Part shown: positions 34,464 to 45,653 of the stretch, in pieces
Layout: each line of letters starts with the position of its first letter
How positions within the stretch are numbered: position 1 is the first letter of the stretch
NCBI GenBank assembly: GCA_963377175.1
Contig: CAUJNA010002946.1
Coordinates: 726,764-790,763 of the forward strand
Reading direction: 5' to 3'
Length of the DNA stretch: 64,000 nucleotides
DNA from: Effrenium voratum
Taxonomy: Eukaryota; Sar; Dinophyceae; Suessiales; Symbiodiniaceae
Notes under the pieces: model-generated
Told to the model about the DNA's origin: nothing
Database searches by the model: none
Seen by the model: the letters and a program-made list of their open reading frames with translations, nothing else
Made by a program: the position numbers and the translations under genes

Positions 34464-34603
34464 TGGAAACTGAAAAAACTGATAAAACTGAACCAAAAAA
34501 AACTGAAAAACCAAGGATTCAGGGGGACATGGCGGCCCCCCCAGGCATGTCCCCCGGAATCCTTGGTTTCTCAGTTTTTGTTCAGTTGTTTTTCAGGTTT
34601 CCC
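34464..34603. repeat. Long hairpin: 33-bp near-perfect inverted repeat
   Basis: The left arm (34499-34531, AAACTGA...GGGGGACATG) and right arm (34546-34578, CATGTCCCCC...TCAGTTT) pair over about 33 bp with two mismatches around a 14-nt C-rich loop. Weaker pairing extends outward through CTGAAAAA-rich flanks. Could be a MITE or a transcribed hairpin. Confidence 0.85.
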
Positions 34604-35600
34604 CAAGTATTCACCTTTATTACTCCCCTAGTATTTTCTGAGTATTCCCCTAGTATTGCCCTAGCGCCCTAGCCAGGAAACCTGAGAGGTCAGACAAATT
34701 GAGCTTGAGAGTATACCCCTCGTATTCCCTCAGCATTCCCCTAGCATTCTCCTAGTATTCTCCTTTAGTATTCCCCCTTCCCTAGTATTGCCCGAGTATT
34801 CCTTTAGTATTCTCTTCGTACGCCCCGAGTATTTCTTAGTAAGGGAAAGGGAATCCTAGGGGAATACCTTCAGTATTGCCCTAGTATTCCTCAAATATTA
34901 TTTTTGTATACCCCTAGTATTCCCTCAGAATTCCCCTAATATTATCCTAATGTTCACCTTTAATATTGCCGTAGTATTCCCTGAGTATTTCCTTAGTATT
35001 GCCCTATGATTGCCCCAGTATTCCCGTTATTGCCCTAGTATTCAGTTAATTTAGTAGTCTCTTGGTATACCCCTAGTATTTCCTCACTACCCCATAGTAT
35101 TCCCTTGCTATTTCCCCTAGTAAAGGGATGGAATTACTAGGGGAATACATTTAGTATTGCCCTGGTATTCCTTAAGTATTCTCTTGGTATACCCCTAGTA
35201 TTCTCTCAGTATTCTCCTACAATTCTTCCAGTATTCACCTTTAGTATTCCCCTAGTACTTCCCTAGTAGTGCCCTAGTATTGCCCTAGTCAGGAAGCCTG
35301 AGAAAAGTCAGACAGATTGAGCTTGGGAGTGTACCCCTAGTATTCCCTCAGTATTCCCTCAGTATTCCCTCAGTATTCCCTCAGTATTCCCTCAGTATTC
35401 CCACGTATTATCCTAGTATTCACCTTTAATATTGCCCGAGTATTCCCTGATTATTTACCTAGTATTGCCCTGGTATTCCCCTAGTATTGCCCTAGTAGTA
35501 TTCTCTTGGTATACTTCTAATGTTTCCTCACTACCCCCTAGTGTTCCCCAAATATTTCACTAGTAAAGGAAGGGGAATATTAGGGGAATACCTTCAGTAT
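34600..35600. repeat. CCCTAGTATT satellite, about 1 kb, with higher-order repeats
   Basis: Dozens of degenerate 10-11 bp units of CCTAGTATTCC. A longer block (CCTGAGA..GTCAGACA.ATTGAGCTTG) occurs at about 34680 and again at about 35293. A block that flips orientation (CTAGGGGAATAC) occurs at about 34855, 35137 and 35582. Confidence 0.93.
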
Positions 35601-36990
35601 TATCTAATTAACTACGCAGCTAGATAGATAACTAACTGATTAGCCAATTAACTAGCTAACTGGCTTTAGAGCTAGTTCATTACAACTATTTAATTGACTA
35701 ATTAGCTGACTTGCTGACTTTTTGAATGACTAACTCATTGAACTTGCCAACATTTACTGCTTGAACTTGAAAAATATGCGGTTCGCAAAAACGAAAATAC
35801 ACATGTTTCTCAAAAGTAGCATTTTTCCCAGTGATTGTGGCAATTGTCCAGGTTCAAAACCTGGGTTTTGGAGGGGGGGAGTAGCATATATAGATATATA
35901 TAAACATGTAGATGTAGATATGTACACCATCTGACCCCGAGATTCTGTGCCTGCGCCTCTTCAAACACCTGCATGTATCAAACATGCTGGAGGCTCCCAC
36001 GGTTGACTCCCAAATCAGCGCAAGTGCTTTGACTCCAAGTGGGATATGGAATGCTGGAACCGATGAAACCTCGAAAACGGAACCTCGAAAACGAAACCCA
36101 GTGGTTGGTTCAGCTTTGCGTCCCACTTCGCCAAGGCGCTTTCCAAAACCCTTGGCAGCGCTCGGCTTTGGCCTCGGCAAGCGAACACCCGCTGCTTGAT
36201 CAACCAGGGTTTCGGCTTCCTTTCCCTTTTGCAAACCTCCAAAAGTGGTAGTTTCAATGAACACCACCAAATTGTTTAACATTTGAAGGGGATATTCGGT
36301 GACCCCGGTAAACATGTTGATTGAGGGTGTCCCACTTCAGAAGGGATCCGGATCACTTTTGGAGGGGATTAGAGGACACGAAAGGAGGTCAATTCAGTTT
36401 CATTGATCCGGGGTCGACATTTTGGGGTGCAAACGGGTGGCTGAAAAGCGCTTCCCAGAGCATTCCCCTCCTGCCTGACAGCTTAGACGCCCTTCACGGG
36501 CAAAACGTCAGATTTGAAAGCTGTGCAGAAATCAATTTTAAAATGCTCAAGCCTATAGCGCACACGTTTGCGCACGCTAATGAAGAGCATATAAAATGTA
36601 CTTATAACAATATGATTTTGAGAACTGCCAGGGCTGCTCCCAACCTCAAAACAACCAAAACATTGGTTCTTGGAGCACCCCGACTGCATCTCCCAATAAG
36701 AAACTGGAAAACACACGCTTGTTGACATTGATAATCACCCTGGTCGGTGCTCGGCGAATTTAGCCAGCTTTCCCCGACAAGTCTAGCAAATCAATTTCGT
36801 CCTTCTCGCATCGGTGTCTCACAAACATGCGACAAGGGGGAAGTCACGTCCGCAACAAACCGTTTGTCCACCGGTGGGCGGGAGCCTTTGGGTTCGAGGT
36901 CCTCACGCAGCCCTTCGTCGTACATTCCATTCAAGCTTCTGTTAAAGGCCTGAGCCAACAACTTGCAGCACTTCAAGTCCAAGTGCCATT
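35600..36990. other. Gene-free stretch
   Basis: It starts with an AT-rich field of ACTAG/TTAGC words (35600-35740), then a TA microsatellite near 35885-35910. No exon I can support. Confidence 0.35.
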
Positions 36991-37017
36991 CTCCTCAGTC
37001 GGTGAGTAAACCTCATC

Positions 37018-37113
37018 GTTGTAGCTTGAGCCGGTGGTGGAGCCCACATGTTTCACTGCCTGGCCAGGCGCCGGCGAGCGCCACTTTATGAGAAAGTCCG
37101 CATAGTCTTGGCA
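37018..37113 (-). CDS. Candidate following exon, unidentified
   Basis: After a GCCAAG acceptor: YADFLIKWRSPAPGQAVKHV GSTTGSSYNDEVYSPTEE. It would follow the exon at 37170-37330 across a roughly 60-nt intron. The pairing is inferred. Confidence 0.4.
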
Positions 37114-37169
37114 TCCATGTCGAGGGAGGCGTTGTTGTAGATGAGGCACACCTGCCCACGCACAATGAC

Positions 37170-37330
37170 GTCCGCATTGACGGTACGGGCAACGGCACCG
37201 CCCAATTCATCAGCGATGCCGAGCTCGCCCTCATTGCCATCGTCCGCCAATTGGCCTGGGGCACCGGTGGAGAAGACACAATGGAATTCATGTGTTGCCC
37301 ACCGACACACTCTTGCAATACTCGAACGTG
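37170..37330 (-). CDS. Candidate exon, unidentified
   Basis: Minus-strand frame QLADDGNEGELGIADELGGA VARTVNADVIVRGQ, ending at a CAG|GTGTGC donor, with very high GC3. Looks like a genuine acidic exon. Family unknown. Confidence 0.5.
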
Positions 37331-38009
37331 TAGTCTGCCAGCTCCGGAACGGTCAAGCCGTCCATTTTGCAGAAGAGCTCTCAAGACCCGATGTCGGAGG
37401 GTGCTTGATCATACTCTCCGGCGCTCCTGCTTTCGGCACCCAGGTGGAAATGGAGGTTTGCTTGCAGAAAGTTCCACCGCTCTTCCTCGCCGTAAGGCTC
37501 ATACCTGATTGTCAAGTATCCGACTTAGCCTGGAGTCACTCCCTCGGTGACTGTGGCTCAGCATCTGTGCAAGGTCTGCACACTTCACCACACCGCCCAA
37601 AGCAAGCAAGCTCTCACGGCCATGGCAGTCAACGTACCCTGATACCTAAAATTGGCTCATGTTCTGCAGCGTCCTACGTGTGGCCATCGCTCTGCGGTCT
37701 ACAGAATTGAAAGAGGCAAGCTGATGCCAAACCTTTGATTCTTCCAGGAAGACCAAATTGGTTCGTGGATTCAGGGCTAGACAATCTATATGAATTGGAG
37801 ATTGCAACTACTTTGATGCTTCCAACGTGTGCAGAGAAACCCAAACTATGCTTTACCAGATACGTGCACATCACTTTCCCAGTCATGCAGCCAAGGTCAA
37901 ACCAAGCCGTTCTTCCAAGAGTTCGCGTGACACAGCGCCCGCGTAGCCCGTACAAGTCTGGGGGTTCTCTTCCCCCAAGCCAAAAAGCAAGACCCACCTG
38001 GCCCTGACG

Positions 38010-38165
38010 CCCAGAGCCTAGGCCCCCCGGCGGCACGGCCGCCCGCGCCAGCGGCGCCTTGGGCGCCACCTTCGGCGCCGACCTCGCCGGCTGCGAGGGA
38101 CTCTCGCGGAAGCGCAGCGAACCGCTGCGCAGCAGCTCCTCGTTGGACGAAGCTCCGTTGAACTA
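38010..38165 (-). CDS. Candidate exon, unidentified disordered region
   Basis: Minus-strand frame NGASSNEELLRSGSLRFRES PSQPARSAPKVAPKAPLARA with very high GC3. Ser/Pro/Ala-rich, likely disordered. It may belong to the same gene as the exons at 37.0-37.3 kb. Confidence 0.45.
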
Positions 38166-38805
38166 AGTGGCTTGGACGCGCTTCGAGTGGCTCGGCAGTG
38201 GTTTCGGATGTTTGGGATGTTTAAGAACTTCATGAACTTCTTCCTGGTTGACAAGGCTGATAAAATGCATAGATATTTGAACTGGATGACGGATGGCCCA
38301 ACATTTCTAAATGAAAACAACAGGCGGACATGCTCCTGCAGCAGCATCACGAGCTGCGGATCTTGGCACTCGGACGCGCTTCCCTGCTCTGCAATCCTGG
38401 CAACGTGTGGTTGTATTCAATTGGAGGAACCCTCAAAGTCAATGGTTTCCTCTTCGTTTTCCGGTCCAAAAAGGGTACCTGAGCAAATACCCACCCACGT
38501 GGGTCTCATGGCTCAAGCCCTTTATTGGTGCACTTGATTGGGCGGTCAACTCACATGATTGGATAATGTGGGCGCGCCCTGCTGTTCCAGTTGCAAGGGA
38601 AGTGACTGCACCGGCTGAGGTTGTGCGTGCCGCAAATATATCCCTTGCACCTCTTACCCTTTCTTGCCACGTACATATGTCAGTACCCCAAGTAGAATGC
38701 AATGAAGTACATGGTTTGGTTGGGGCGCATTGCCAGGTGCATGTAGTCATCTCCTTTGCCATCATCCATGGACATTTCATTTACGAATACACATGTGTGC
38801 AATTC

Positions 38806-38832
38806 TACATATATATATATATATATATATGT
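38806..38832. repeat. TA dinucleotide run
   Basis: (AT)n microsatellite of about 25 bp within intron-like sequence. Confidence 0.9.
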
Positions 38833-39239
38833 ATATACATATTGCCCCCCCGGACCACCCCAGACCAGAAATACGAAAACAGGGAAAAAACAACACGCTA
38901 GAGAAAAAACGAAGGTCTTCTGGACGAAGGGCCAAAAACCCGAAACGCCACAGCCCTTCTTCTGGGTGAATCTGGTTTTGGGTGTTTCTGGTGTTTCGGA
39001 TTCAGGGCCCTTCTCTGGAGGACGCTAGTCGTTGTTCCTGGTTAGTTTGGTTGTTCAAGTGCTGTTCTTGTTTTTTCCGGGTTTTGGGCAGAAGGCCATC
39101 CACTGCAAACATTTGTCCTCACCCCCGCCTTCAACTAACCTGCCTCTGGAAAGGAGTGAAACTCCTTTTAATTGAAAAGTGTTACGCTTCTTTCGGACTC
39201 TCAATTGAAAACAATTGAATTATTTTGTTTATTTCGATT

Positions 39240-39900
39240 CTGAATAGGAATTCCTTTCTCAATCTGGCAAAAGGCAGGGCTGTATGAATAATCGGAAAAA
39301 AAGATGAAAAAAGAGAGCGTGAGGAAAAACGAGTTGTTGTTTCCATTGGCTTAATTGGGATTCGTAGTTTGAACTTTCAAACAAGCATAACACGATACTC
39401 CAATTAGAATATACATATAATATTGTGAGGAAAAACAAGCTGGGTGGTCTTCTAGTTTGCCTGCCACGTAAAAAAGGAGAAAAACCATTTCAGCTTTTTG
39501 GTTTGCAAGCGCTTCAAGTTTCAAAAACGATGTTGATTCCAATTAAGATGTTCAATAGGATCCAAGTAGGAACTTAATTAGAATTTAAACAACAGAATCT
39601 AGTGAGGAAACACACGCTGGTTGTTTCTTTTGATGTGCCTGCCAATTAAAACTTGAATCGAATACTTACGTTGAAATAACATTTGGATAGGAACTGATTT
39701 GGACATCTGGTTTTGAATGAGATTTCAATTGGGAATTTATTGGAACTTCATAGAACATTTTATGTTGAATTATATTTTGAATAAGAGTTCTATTCAAAGT
39801 TAGCTACAATTCCGATGGAATCTAATCAGGAAACACAAGCTGGTTGTTTCTTCTAACTAATCCAATTATAATTTTCTATGTTTAATCATATTTTAAAATC
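39240..39900. repeat. AT-rich degenerate repeat field
   Basis: The word GAGGAAA(A)CA(A)GCTGG followed by TTGTTTC or GGTCTTC and often CTGCC recurs near 39320, 39425, 39600 and 39828, between stretches of TTGAATTAG/AATTGG words. No coding signal. Confidence 0.6.
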
Positions 39901-40366
39901 AAAATCCTGTCAGGCCTTTCTTAAGGAAATATTTGACCACTATGTCAAGGCGTCTGAAGGATCTGCTCTGCATTTTCAAGGTGGGTTTTGGGGGGAGTTT
40001 AGCATACATACATATATATATATATATGTGCGCAACGCCCGGCGTACAAGCGTGTATATATGTACAAAAATGTCTATGTGCATATGTGTACCTGACTAGT
40101 GCTGAGTTGAGGCTTCTGTTCTGACCAGTGCTGACTTGAGGTTTTTGTTCCCTTCATGGCGGGCAACAACATTTCATGATGACATGAGTGGGCTCGAGCA
40201 ACATGAGTAGTGGCGAGTGGGAACGTCATGCTTGGCATTCCTTGAGTTTGTTTTCACGCCAGCACTCACTCCCCTTTCTGATAGAGACCGAGACGGCACG
40301 CTTCGAGCTGACAGCCTGGAACGAGAATCTGGCATCTGTTTCCAGGTGCCTGTGGCTCATGGGGTG

Positions 40367-41390
40367 TTTATGGTTTTAGGGTTAAGGTTTCGGGTTCAAG
40401 CCTTTTAGGGTCAAGGTTTAGGGTTTATGGTTTTAGGGTTCAGGTTTGGGGTTCTGGCTTTAGGGTTAAGGCTTGGGTGTTTGGGGTTAAGATTGTTTAA
40501 GGTTAAGGTTAGGGTTATGTTTTTCAGGGTTCAGGTTCAGGGTTTACTGTTTTATGGTTAAGGTTGAGGGTGCATGGTTTTAGGGTTAAGGTTTAGGGTT
40601 TCTGGCTTTAGGGTTAAGGTTTAGGGTTTATTGTTTCAGGGTTAAGGTTGTTTAGGGTTAAGGCTAGGGTTTATGGTTTTAGGGTTAAGGTTTAGGGTTA
40701 TGTTTTTAGGTTTCAGGCTTAGGGTTTTGGTTTTAGGGTTAAGGTTTTTTAGGGTTCACGTTTAGGAAATTTGGTCTTAGGGTTAAGGTTTAGGGTAAAG
40801 GTTTTGGTCAAGGTGAATTAGGGTCAAGCTTTTTTAAGGTTTAGGGTTTCTGGTTTTAGGGGTATGTTTTTAGGTTTCAGGTTTAGGGTTTATGGTTTTA
40901 GGGCTAAGGTTTAGGGTTATGTTTTTAGGCTTCAGGTTTAGGGTTTATGGTTTTTGGGCTAAGGTTTAGGGTTATGTTGTTAGGTTTCAGCTTTAGGGTT
41001 TATGGTTTTAGGGTTAGGGTTTAGGGTGAAGGTCTTTAGGGTTCAGGCTTAGGTGCCTTTTTGGTTTTAGGGTTAAGGTTTGTTAGGGTTAAGGTTGCTT
41101 AGAGTTAAGGTTGCTTAGGGTCAAGCTTTAGGGTTAAGGTTTAGGGTGTCTGGTTTTAGGGTTATGTTTTTTAGGTTTCAGGTTAGGGTTTGTGGTTTTA
41201 GGGTTAAGGTTTAGGGTAAAGGTTTTTAAAGGTTCAGATTTAGGTTTTTGGCTTTCAGGTTAAGGTTTAGGGTTAAGGATTTTAGGGTTAAGGGTTTTTA
41301 GGGTTCAGGTTTAGGGTTTCTGGTTTTAGGGTTCAAGGTTTAGGGTTAAGGTTTGGGGCTTATGGTTTAGGGTTAAGAACCGCTGACGCT
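40367..41390. repeat. Degenerate interstitial TTTAGGG telomere-like tract
   Basis: About 1 kb of units close to GGTTTAGGG, mixed with GGTTAAGG and GGTTTTAGGG variants, with the G-rich strand on plus. TTTAGGG is the telomeric unit reported for dinoflagellates and plants. Unique sequence on both sides shows this is internal. Confidence 0.93.
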
Positions 41391-41399
41391 AAGAACCGC

Positions 41400-42790
41400 T
41401 TGTCCTTTTTTTGTTCTAAGGGCAATTGGTGGTGCTTGGCATGAGACAGTGCCGCTGACGCTACGGGTCCGGGCAAACCCCAGGAATTGGCCGTATACAT
41501 ATTATACATATTATATCCAGTTGGTTGGTTCGATGCCATCAGTCCGAACATGTGAACCACCTCTGTCTCATGGCAAAATCATGATTCCGTCTACACAAAT
41601 GTACAAAATCATCAATTGTGACCACAAAGCTTCAGTCCAGGCGCTCTGCGTTTGCACTTGACTCCACCTTGCAGCCAAGGCACGTGTCAGCACATTCCAC
41701 GAGAACATCCTGCCCACACCGCCGTGCAATGCTTCGGGCGCATGGTTTCGCCCAGAGATGGACCCTTTCGAAGAAGATTCAGGGGGAATCACTGGACGGG
41801 GGTTCACTGCACGTCCAGCCAAACAATCAAAATCCCAAGCTCTGCACGGGGCTCCGTAAATGTCATTTTTTAAAAACCACCCTGCCCAAAAATGAAGCCG
41901 GCAAAATTTCACAATGGTGCTGAAGGTGACATTTTAAGCCACACGAAAACGGGAACACCTCAGATGACCCCTGCATCCCAGGTCCTCCAATCTGCTTCTC
42001 AACAGCAGGAGCAGCTGGGCGGTGTCCTTGCAGCCATAGGCGTTGTGATTTTTCGCGTACCCTTTTTGAATTCGCTGGACTTTGGTCAACGAAAGGATCA
42101 CAATATTTTTTTTTTCTAAACAAAATGAACCTACCAGGTAATGAGAATCAACGTGAAAACAAATATGTTCAACCCGGACCCAAAACAACACCTGTGAACA
42201 GAAACAACAATTTATTGGTCTTGGGCCCTTGGGCCCCTGCCTCAGATTCAAACGCTCGACTCTCTCGAAGCCAAGTGGCAGCCGGGACCGGCCCAAGCGG
42301 AATCCATCCGCCGATGATCACGCAAGAGCCGTCCTGCAGCTGTGACATCAAGCGGGGCAGGGTACATGAATACCAGCAATGGTTCAATCGTGGCTGCCGT
42401 AGCGTGCGAAACACAACAAACACAAATTGAATGAACAAACAAAAATAAACAAAACTAATTGGACATTGCACCCAATGGAATTTGCTGGAAACACTGACTG
42501 CACGCAGGGCAAGTCCTGATCGTCTGTGCGGATGTTTCCGCTGGTAAATGGTTTCAACAACGCCAAGAGCGGCGGCATGTTGGTGAGTTGCCTGAGTTGC
42601 GGAGGCTGCAATATCTCAAAACCAATTCATTCATGGCGGCACAACTAGCTGGATTGGATCAATAGCAAACAGGAAACAATGGCAACGAAAACTTAACGGA
42701 ACCCACGCGCTGCAAGCAAGCAGCCGACATCTTGGCGGTTTCCAGCCTTCTTCCTTCGTTTGATCCAGAAAAGCGAAGATCGGCGATGGA
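41400..42790. other. No supported gene
   Basis: Several open minus-strand frames (for example 42230-42370) lack a decisive motif or splice pair. Likely intronic. Confidence 0.35.
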
Positions 42791-42795
42791 AATAC

Positions 42796-42912
42796 CTGAG
42801 AAACGGCCAACGTCATGGACAAAACCGGCGCAGTGCCACATTTTTCTAGCCAAGCAACATATTCGTTCTTGCAACAATTGATGGACCCTTTGTAGACCGC
42901 GCCCACTGTGTC
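42796..42912 (-). CDS. Candidate internal exon, 39 codons, unidentified
   Basis: CTGCAG acceptor, DTVGAVYKGSINCCKNEYVA WLEKCGTAPVLSMTLAVSQ, then a CAG|GTATTT donor. Both splice sites are canonical and phase 0. Family unknown. Confidence 0.6.
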
Positions 42913-43256
42913 CTGCAGGTTTTGATGGGCGCCCTGCCCCCCCCCCCTCCCGCGTTGTTGTGCCAAACAAAATCAGTTGTCCAGAACCACATCTGTCTTT
43001 GGTGTTCAATGAAGCATGCGTGCGGCCATGGCTTTGTGTTGAACCTGATGGCAGCCAGTCCTCCGCCACCCAAACGTGGCGTTTCTCTTGATGCACCGCC
43101 AGGTGAGGAAGCGCGGTGACAAGGGACAGGAGAATCGCACCCCACTCCCAGTCCTGTCCCAAGAAAGCAACGAGCAGTGTTTTGTGAAATTTGGAATGCC
43201 GAATTCAACCGGCATGTGACCTGATTCGAGATGGATGGTCTGTCAGGATCAAATCT

Positions 43257-43379
43257 TCATGTCCTGATGGCTCCAGTCCCTGATGGCAGTGTGGCTGCGC
43301 TTGTTGCCAAAGCCAGCATCCTCCTGAGTGACACCACCGCGGCCAGTTTCAAGCTGTGAAGCAGCGCAAAATCTGTTCC
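43257..43379 (-). CDS. Candidate terminal exon, unidentified
   Basis: CCTGCAG acceptor, GTDFALLHSLKLAAVVSLRR MLALATSAATLPSGTGAIRT, then TGA. Joins in phase to the exon at 43571-43696. Confidence 0.55.
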   Translation of the reverse strand, partial: GTDFALLHSLKLAAVVSLRRMLALATSAATLPSGTGAIRT

Positions 43380-43570
43380 CTGCAGGATCCGCATGTTGCG
43401 CGGAGAAGTCGCGAAGTGGAAAACTGTCTACCAAGAGAGACGCATTTTAGCTTGTACCCTCCACGCCAATATTGTGGGGCAGCCCAGTGTCTGGTAGATG
43501 GACAGGGTGGATTTTTTTGAGATGTGCTTAAAAAATGAACCAGGCCTGAGGAAACTCCTTGCGAGCCGAC

Positions 43571-43696
43571 AATGAACTGCGGGTGATATCCCGCCTCATC
43601 AAAGGTCGAGGTCAGGCTGCCCAGTGCGGGTGTGTGCAGCAGTGAACGGATCTGCTCTGAAGCATTGTAGACCTCACATCGGTACGGCTCTTTCAT
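43571..43696 (-). CDS. Candidate exon upstream of the one at 43257-43379
   Basis: KEPYRCEVYNASEQIRSLLH TPALGSLTSTFDEAGYHPQF I with high GC3. An ATT|GTCGGC donor gives a phase-0 join to GTDFALL. Family unknown. The start could be the ATG at 43696 or further upstream. Confidence 0.5.
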
Positions 43697-45005
43697 GGGG
43701 CTCGGTGCACAACATCCACATGGGGGGGTGGGGGGTTCCCGATGAAACTCATAGCCACAATAAACTGCGCCGCTGTCAGACCAAAAGTGGCCAAATGCTC
43801 ACCAGAGAGGTGACTGCCTCAAGCCTTGTCCAGCACACACGCTCCGCGAGTCCGTATTTGCAGCCCCCCCCCCAAAAAAAAACAAAAAACAAAAAAACAA
43901 GACACACACACACCAAACAAAAACAACAAGCAATAGGCCCCGGCCCACGCCTGCCGCATGATGGCAGGGTGGAGGCCCTCCTTGCTGCAATATCCTCGGC
44001 ATGCGCGATGCTACCCAGAGGCAAATTTCGGTTTTGGGAGTTAACCTAAAAGGACTCTTCCCAAGATGCTAAAGATGATGGTTGTTTGCGTTCCTTCTCT
44101 TCATCTGTAGCAAGTGCTGGCCGGGGCAACTATCTGCCGAATTGCTCGCAGCCACATCGCTGCCGTGGGTTTCCAGCAGGCGCGCATAGTCCTTGCTGAA
44201 TGGAAGGCCCAGATTCCCGCGGGCGGAAGCATAAGGCTTCCCGGGTGCGAAGAGCAAAAGAAGCTCCCAGAAGGAATGGGATAATGCGGGCTTTTGTAGG
44301 AAAGCAAACGGAAGCCTGAGGAGAATTGAATCGGCAACCAAGGTCCAAGCTGCAAGACACAACCTTGCGGCTCATAAAACCAAGATCGGCTGGAAATATG
44401 ACCCCCACCTGACATTACGAAAACACGATCAACCAAACAGCCGCAGCTTTTCCCCCGCGACTCGGAGGCCACAAAAACCCCACGCCTGGTGCACGAGGCC
44501 CAGCACAAACTGGTCCTGCGGGCACTGGACCACAGCATCCAAGTCCTTTTGACGCTGCCCCCTAATTGGTGAAGCCCTAAGTTCACAAGGGGTTCCCGTA
44601 GAAAAGTGATCCGCACTGAACCGGAACTTTGAACATGTAGAAACGTCCGGAAAATAAGTGGGTGAAAGGTGGGTGTCCCAGTCTCTTCTCCCACCCTTCG
44701 TTTCCAAAGAAAAAACAAGTCCCACATTTGGATCAAAACAAAAGGAGGCACCCTGTAAAGGGTGCAGCTGGGACCCTAGCAGCAACCACACCGGTGCTCA
44801 AAACCCGGAAATGTGCCAAATTGAGACACTGAGACAATCGGCTTCCATCCCCCCCAAAGGCGGTCCGAGTTCTTGTGAGTTCCTTGGCCGGCGTGTGGAA
44901 ACTCAAAGGGGCAGAGTAGGTCCCCGATCAGAACACTTGCTTTTGTTGGGCTTAGGTATGGCTACCGAGGAGGTTGAAGCAAGAAGATGGCTCCCAAAGC
45001 CCGCT

Positions 45006-45215
45006 TCAAATGCATTCATCCGGTATGTGGCACCACTTCAAAATCAGGAGGCAGCCTGCTTTCCTGACATGGTTCAAGCGGAGCTTGAACTGCTGGCAAA
45101 TGACACAGCGGGTGTTTAGCTTCCTCTGTTGTGTCGTTGCGTGTTGGAAGTGCTCAAATGAAAGCTTCTCAGCAACCTTGCCCCGAGCGTGAGGCCGCTT
45201 AGCCTTCGCAGATAC
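45006..45215 (-). CDS. Candidate exon with C-x2-C, unidentified
   Basis: Minus-strand frame KVSAKAKRPHARGKVAEKLS ... TRCVICQQFKLRLNHVRKAG ... HIPDECI. Basic and Cys-bearing, possibly a nucleic-acid-binding fragment or an old transposon piece. Family unknown. Confidence 0.35.
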   Translation of the reverse strand, partial: VSAKAKRPHARGKVAEKLSFEHFQHATTQQRKLNTRCVICQQFKLRLNHVRKAGCLLILKWCHIPDECI

Positions 45216-45359
45216 CTTCCTGCAATAGTGTAGGCTCACAAGCATTGGCAATGGAATCGAGCCATGATGCATGGAGTGGAAAGACTTGCGCGGCGAAAAA
45301 CAATGCTACAACCGTTGACCCCGAAGTGCTGTTGCAAGGTCCCGTGTATGATCCCCCAG

Positions 45360-45478
45360 TTTGGGAGAGTTGGTGACTGATGAGCCACGGGACGCCAGCA
45401 CAAAGGAGACCAACATGGCCATGGGTTCATATGCGAGGTCGTCTCCAATTGCCAGAACCGAAGAAATGGATGGTGGCC
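45360..45478 (-). CDS. Candidate exon beside the retrotransposon insertion, unidentified
   Basis: Minus-strand frame ISSVLAIGDDLAYEPMAMLV SFVLASRGSSVTNSPKLGDH. Protein-like but unrecognised. It sits directly downstream of the target-site duplication. It does not match the helicase region expected next. Confidence 0.35.
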
Positions 45479-45483
45479 CATTA
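45479..45483. other. Target-site duplication, left copy
   Basis: CATTA, identical to 56770-56774. A five-base duplication is what copia-type integrases make. Confidence 0.9.
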
Positions 45484-45626
45484 TATAGATTCAAGGGTTA
45501 CCGGTTTGGGGCCCAAAAGGAAACAACAAACCGTCCAAGTGCGCTGCTCGCACATTTTCACGCTTGAACAGCCACACTGCGGATGCAACGGATGTAAAAC
45601 CCCATAATGACCGATCAAATTCTTCA
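45484..45626 (-). repeat. 3' LTR, 143 bp
   Basis: On the minus strand it runs TGAAGAATT...TCTATA. It differs from the 5' copy only at 45520 (G here, A at 56663). Confidence 0.95.
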
Positions 45627-45635
45627 CCCCCCTCT
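45627..45635 (-). promoter_or_regulatory. Polypurine tract
   Basis: AGAGGGGGG on the minus strand, directly before the 3' LTR. It is the usual primer for plus-strand cDNA synthesis. Confidence 0.85.
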
Positions 45636-45653
45636 GCGTGTTAAAGGGGCCTT

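Noticed and set aside
37674..38069. One long minus-strand ORF of 131 codons
   Set aside because: A different frame over 38010-38165 has much stronger coding bias, and the remainder of the ORF looks random.
40367..41390. A true chromosome end
   Set aside because: Unique sequence and candidate exons continue on both sides, and the repeats are degenerate.
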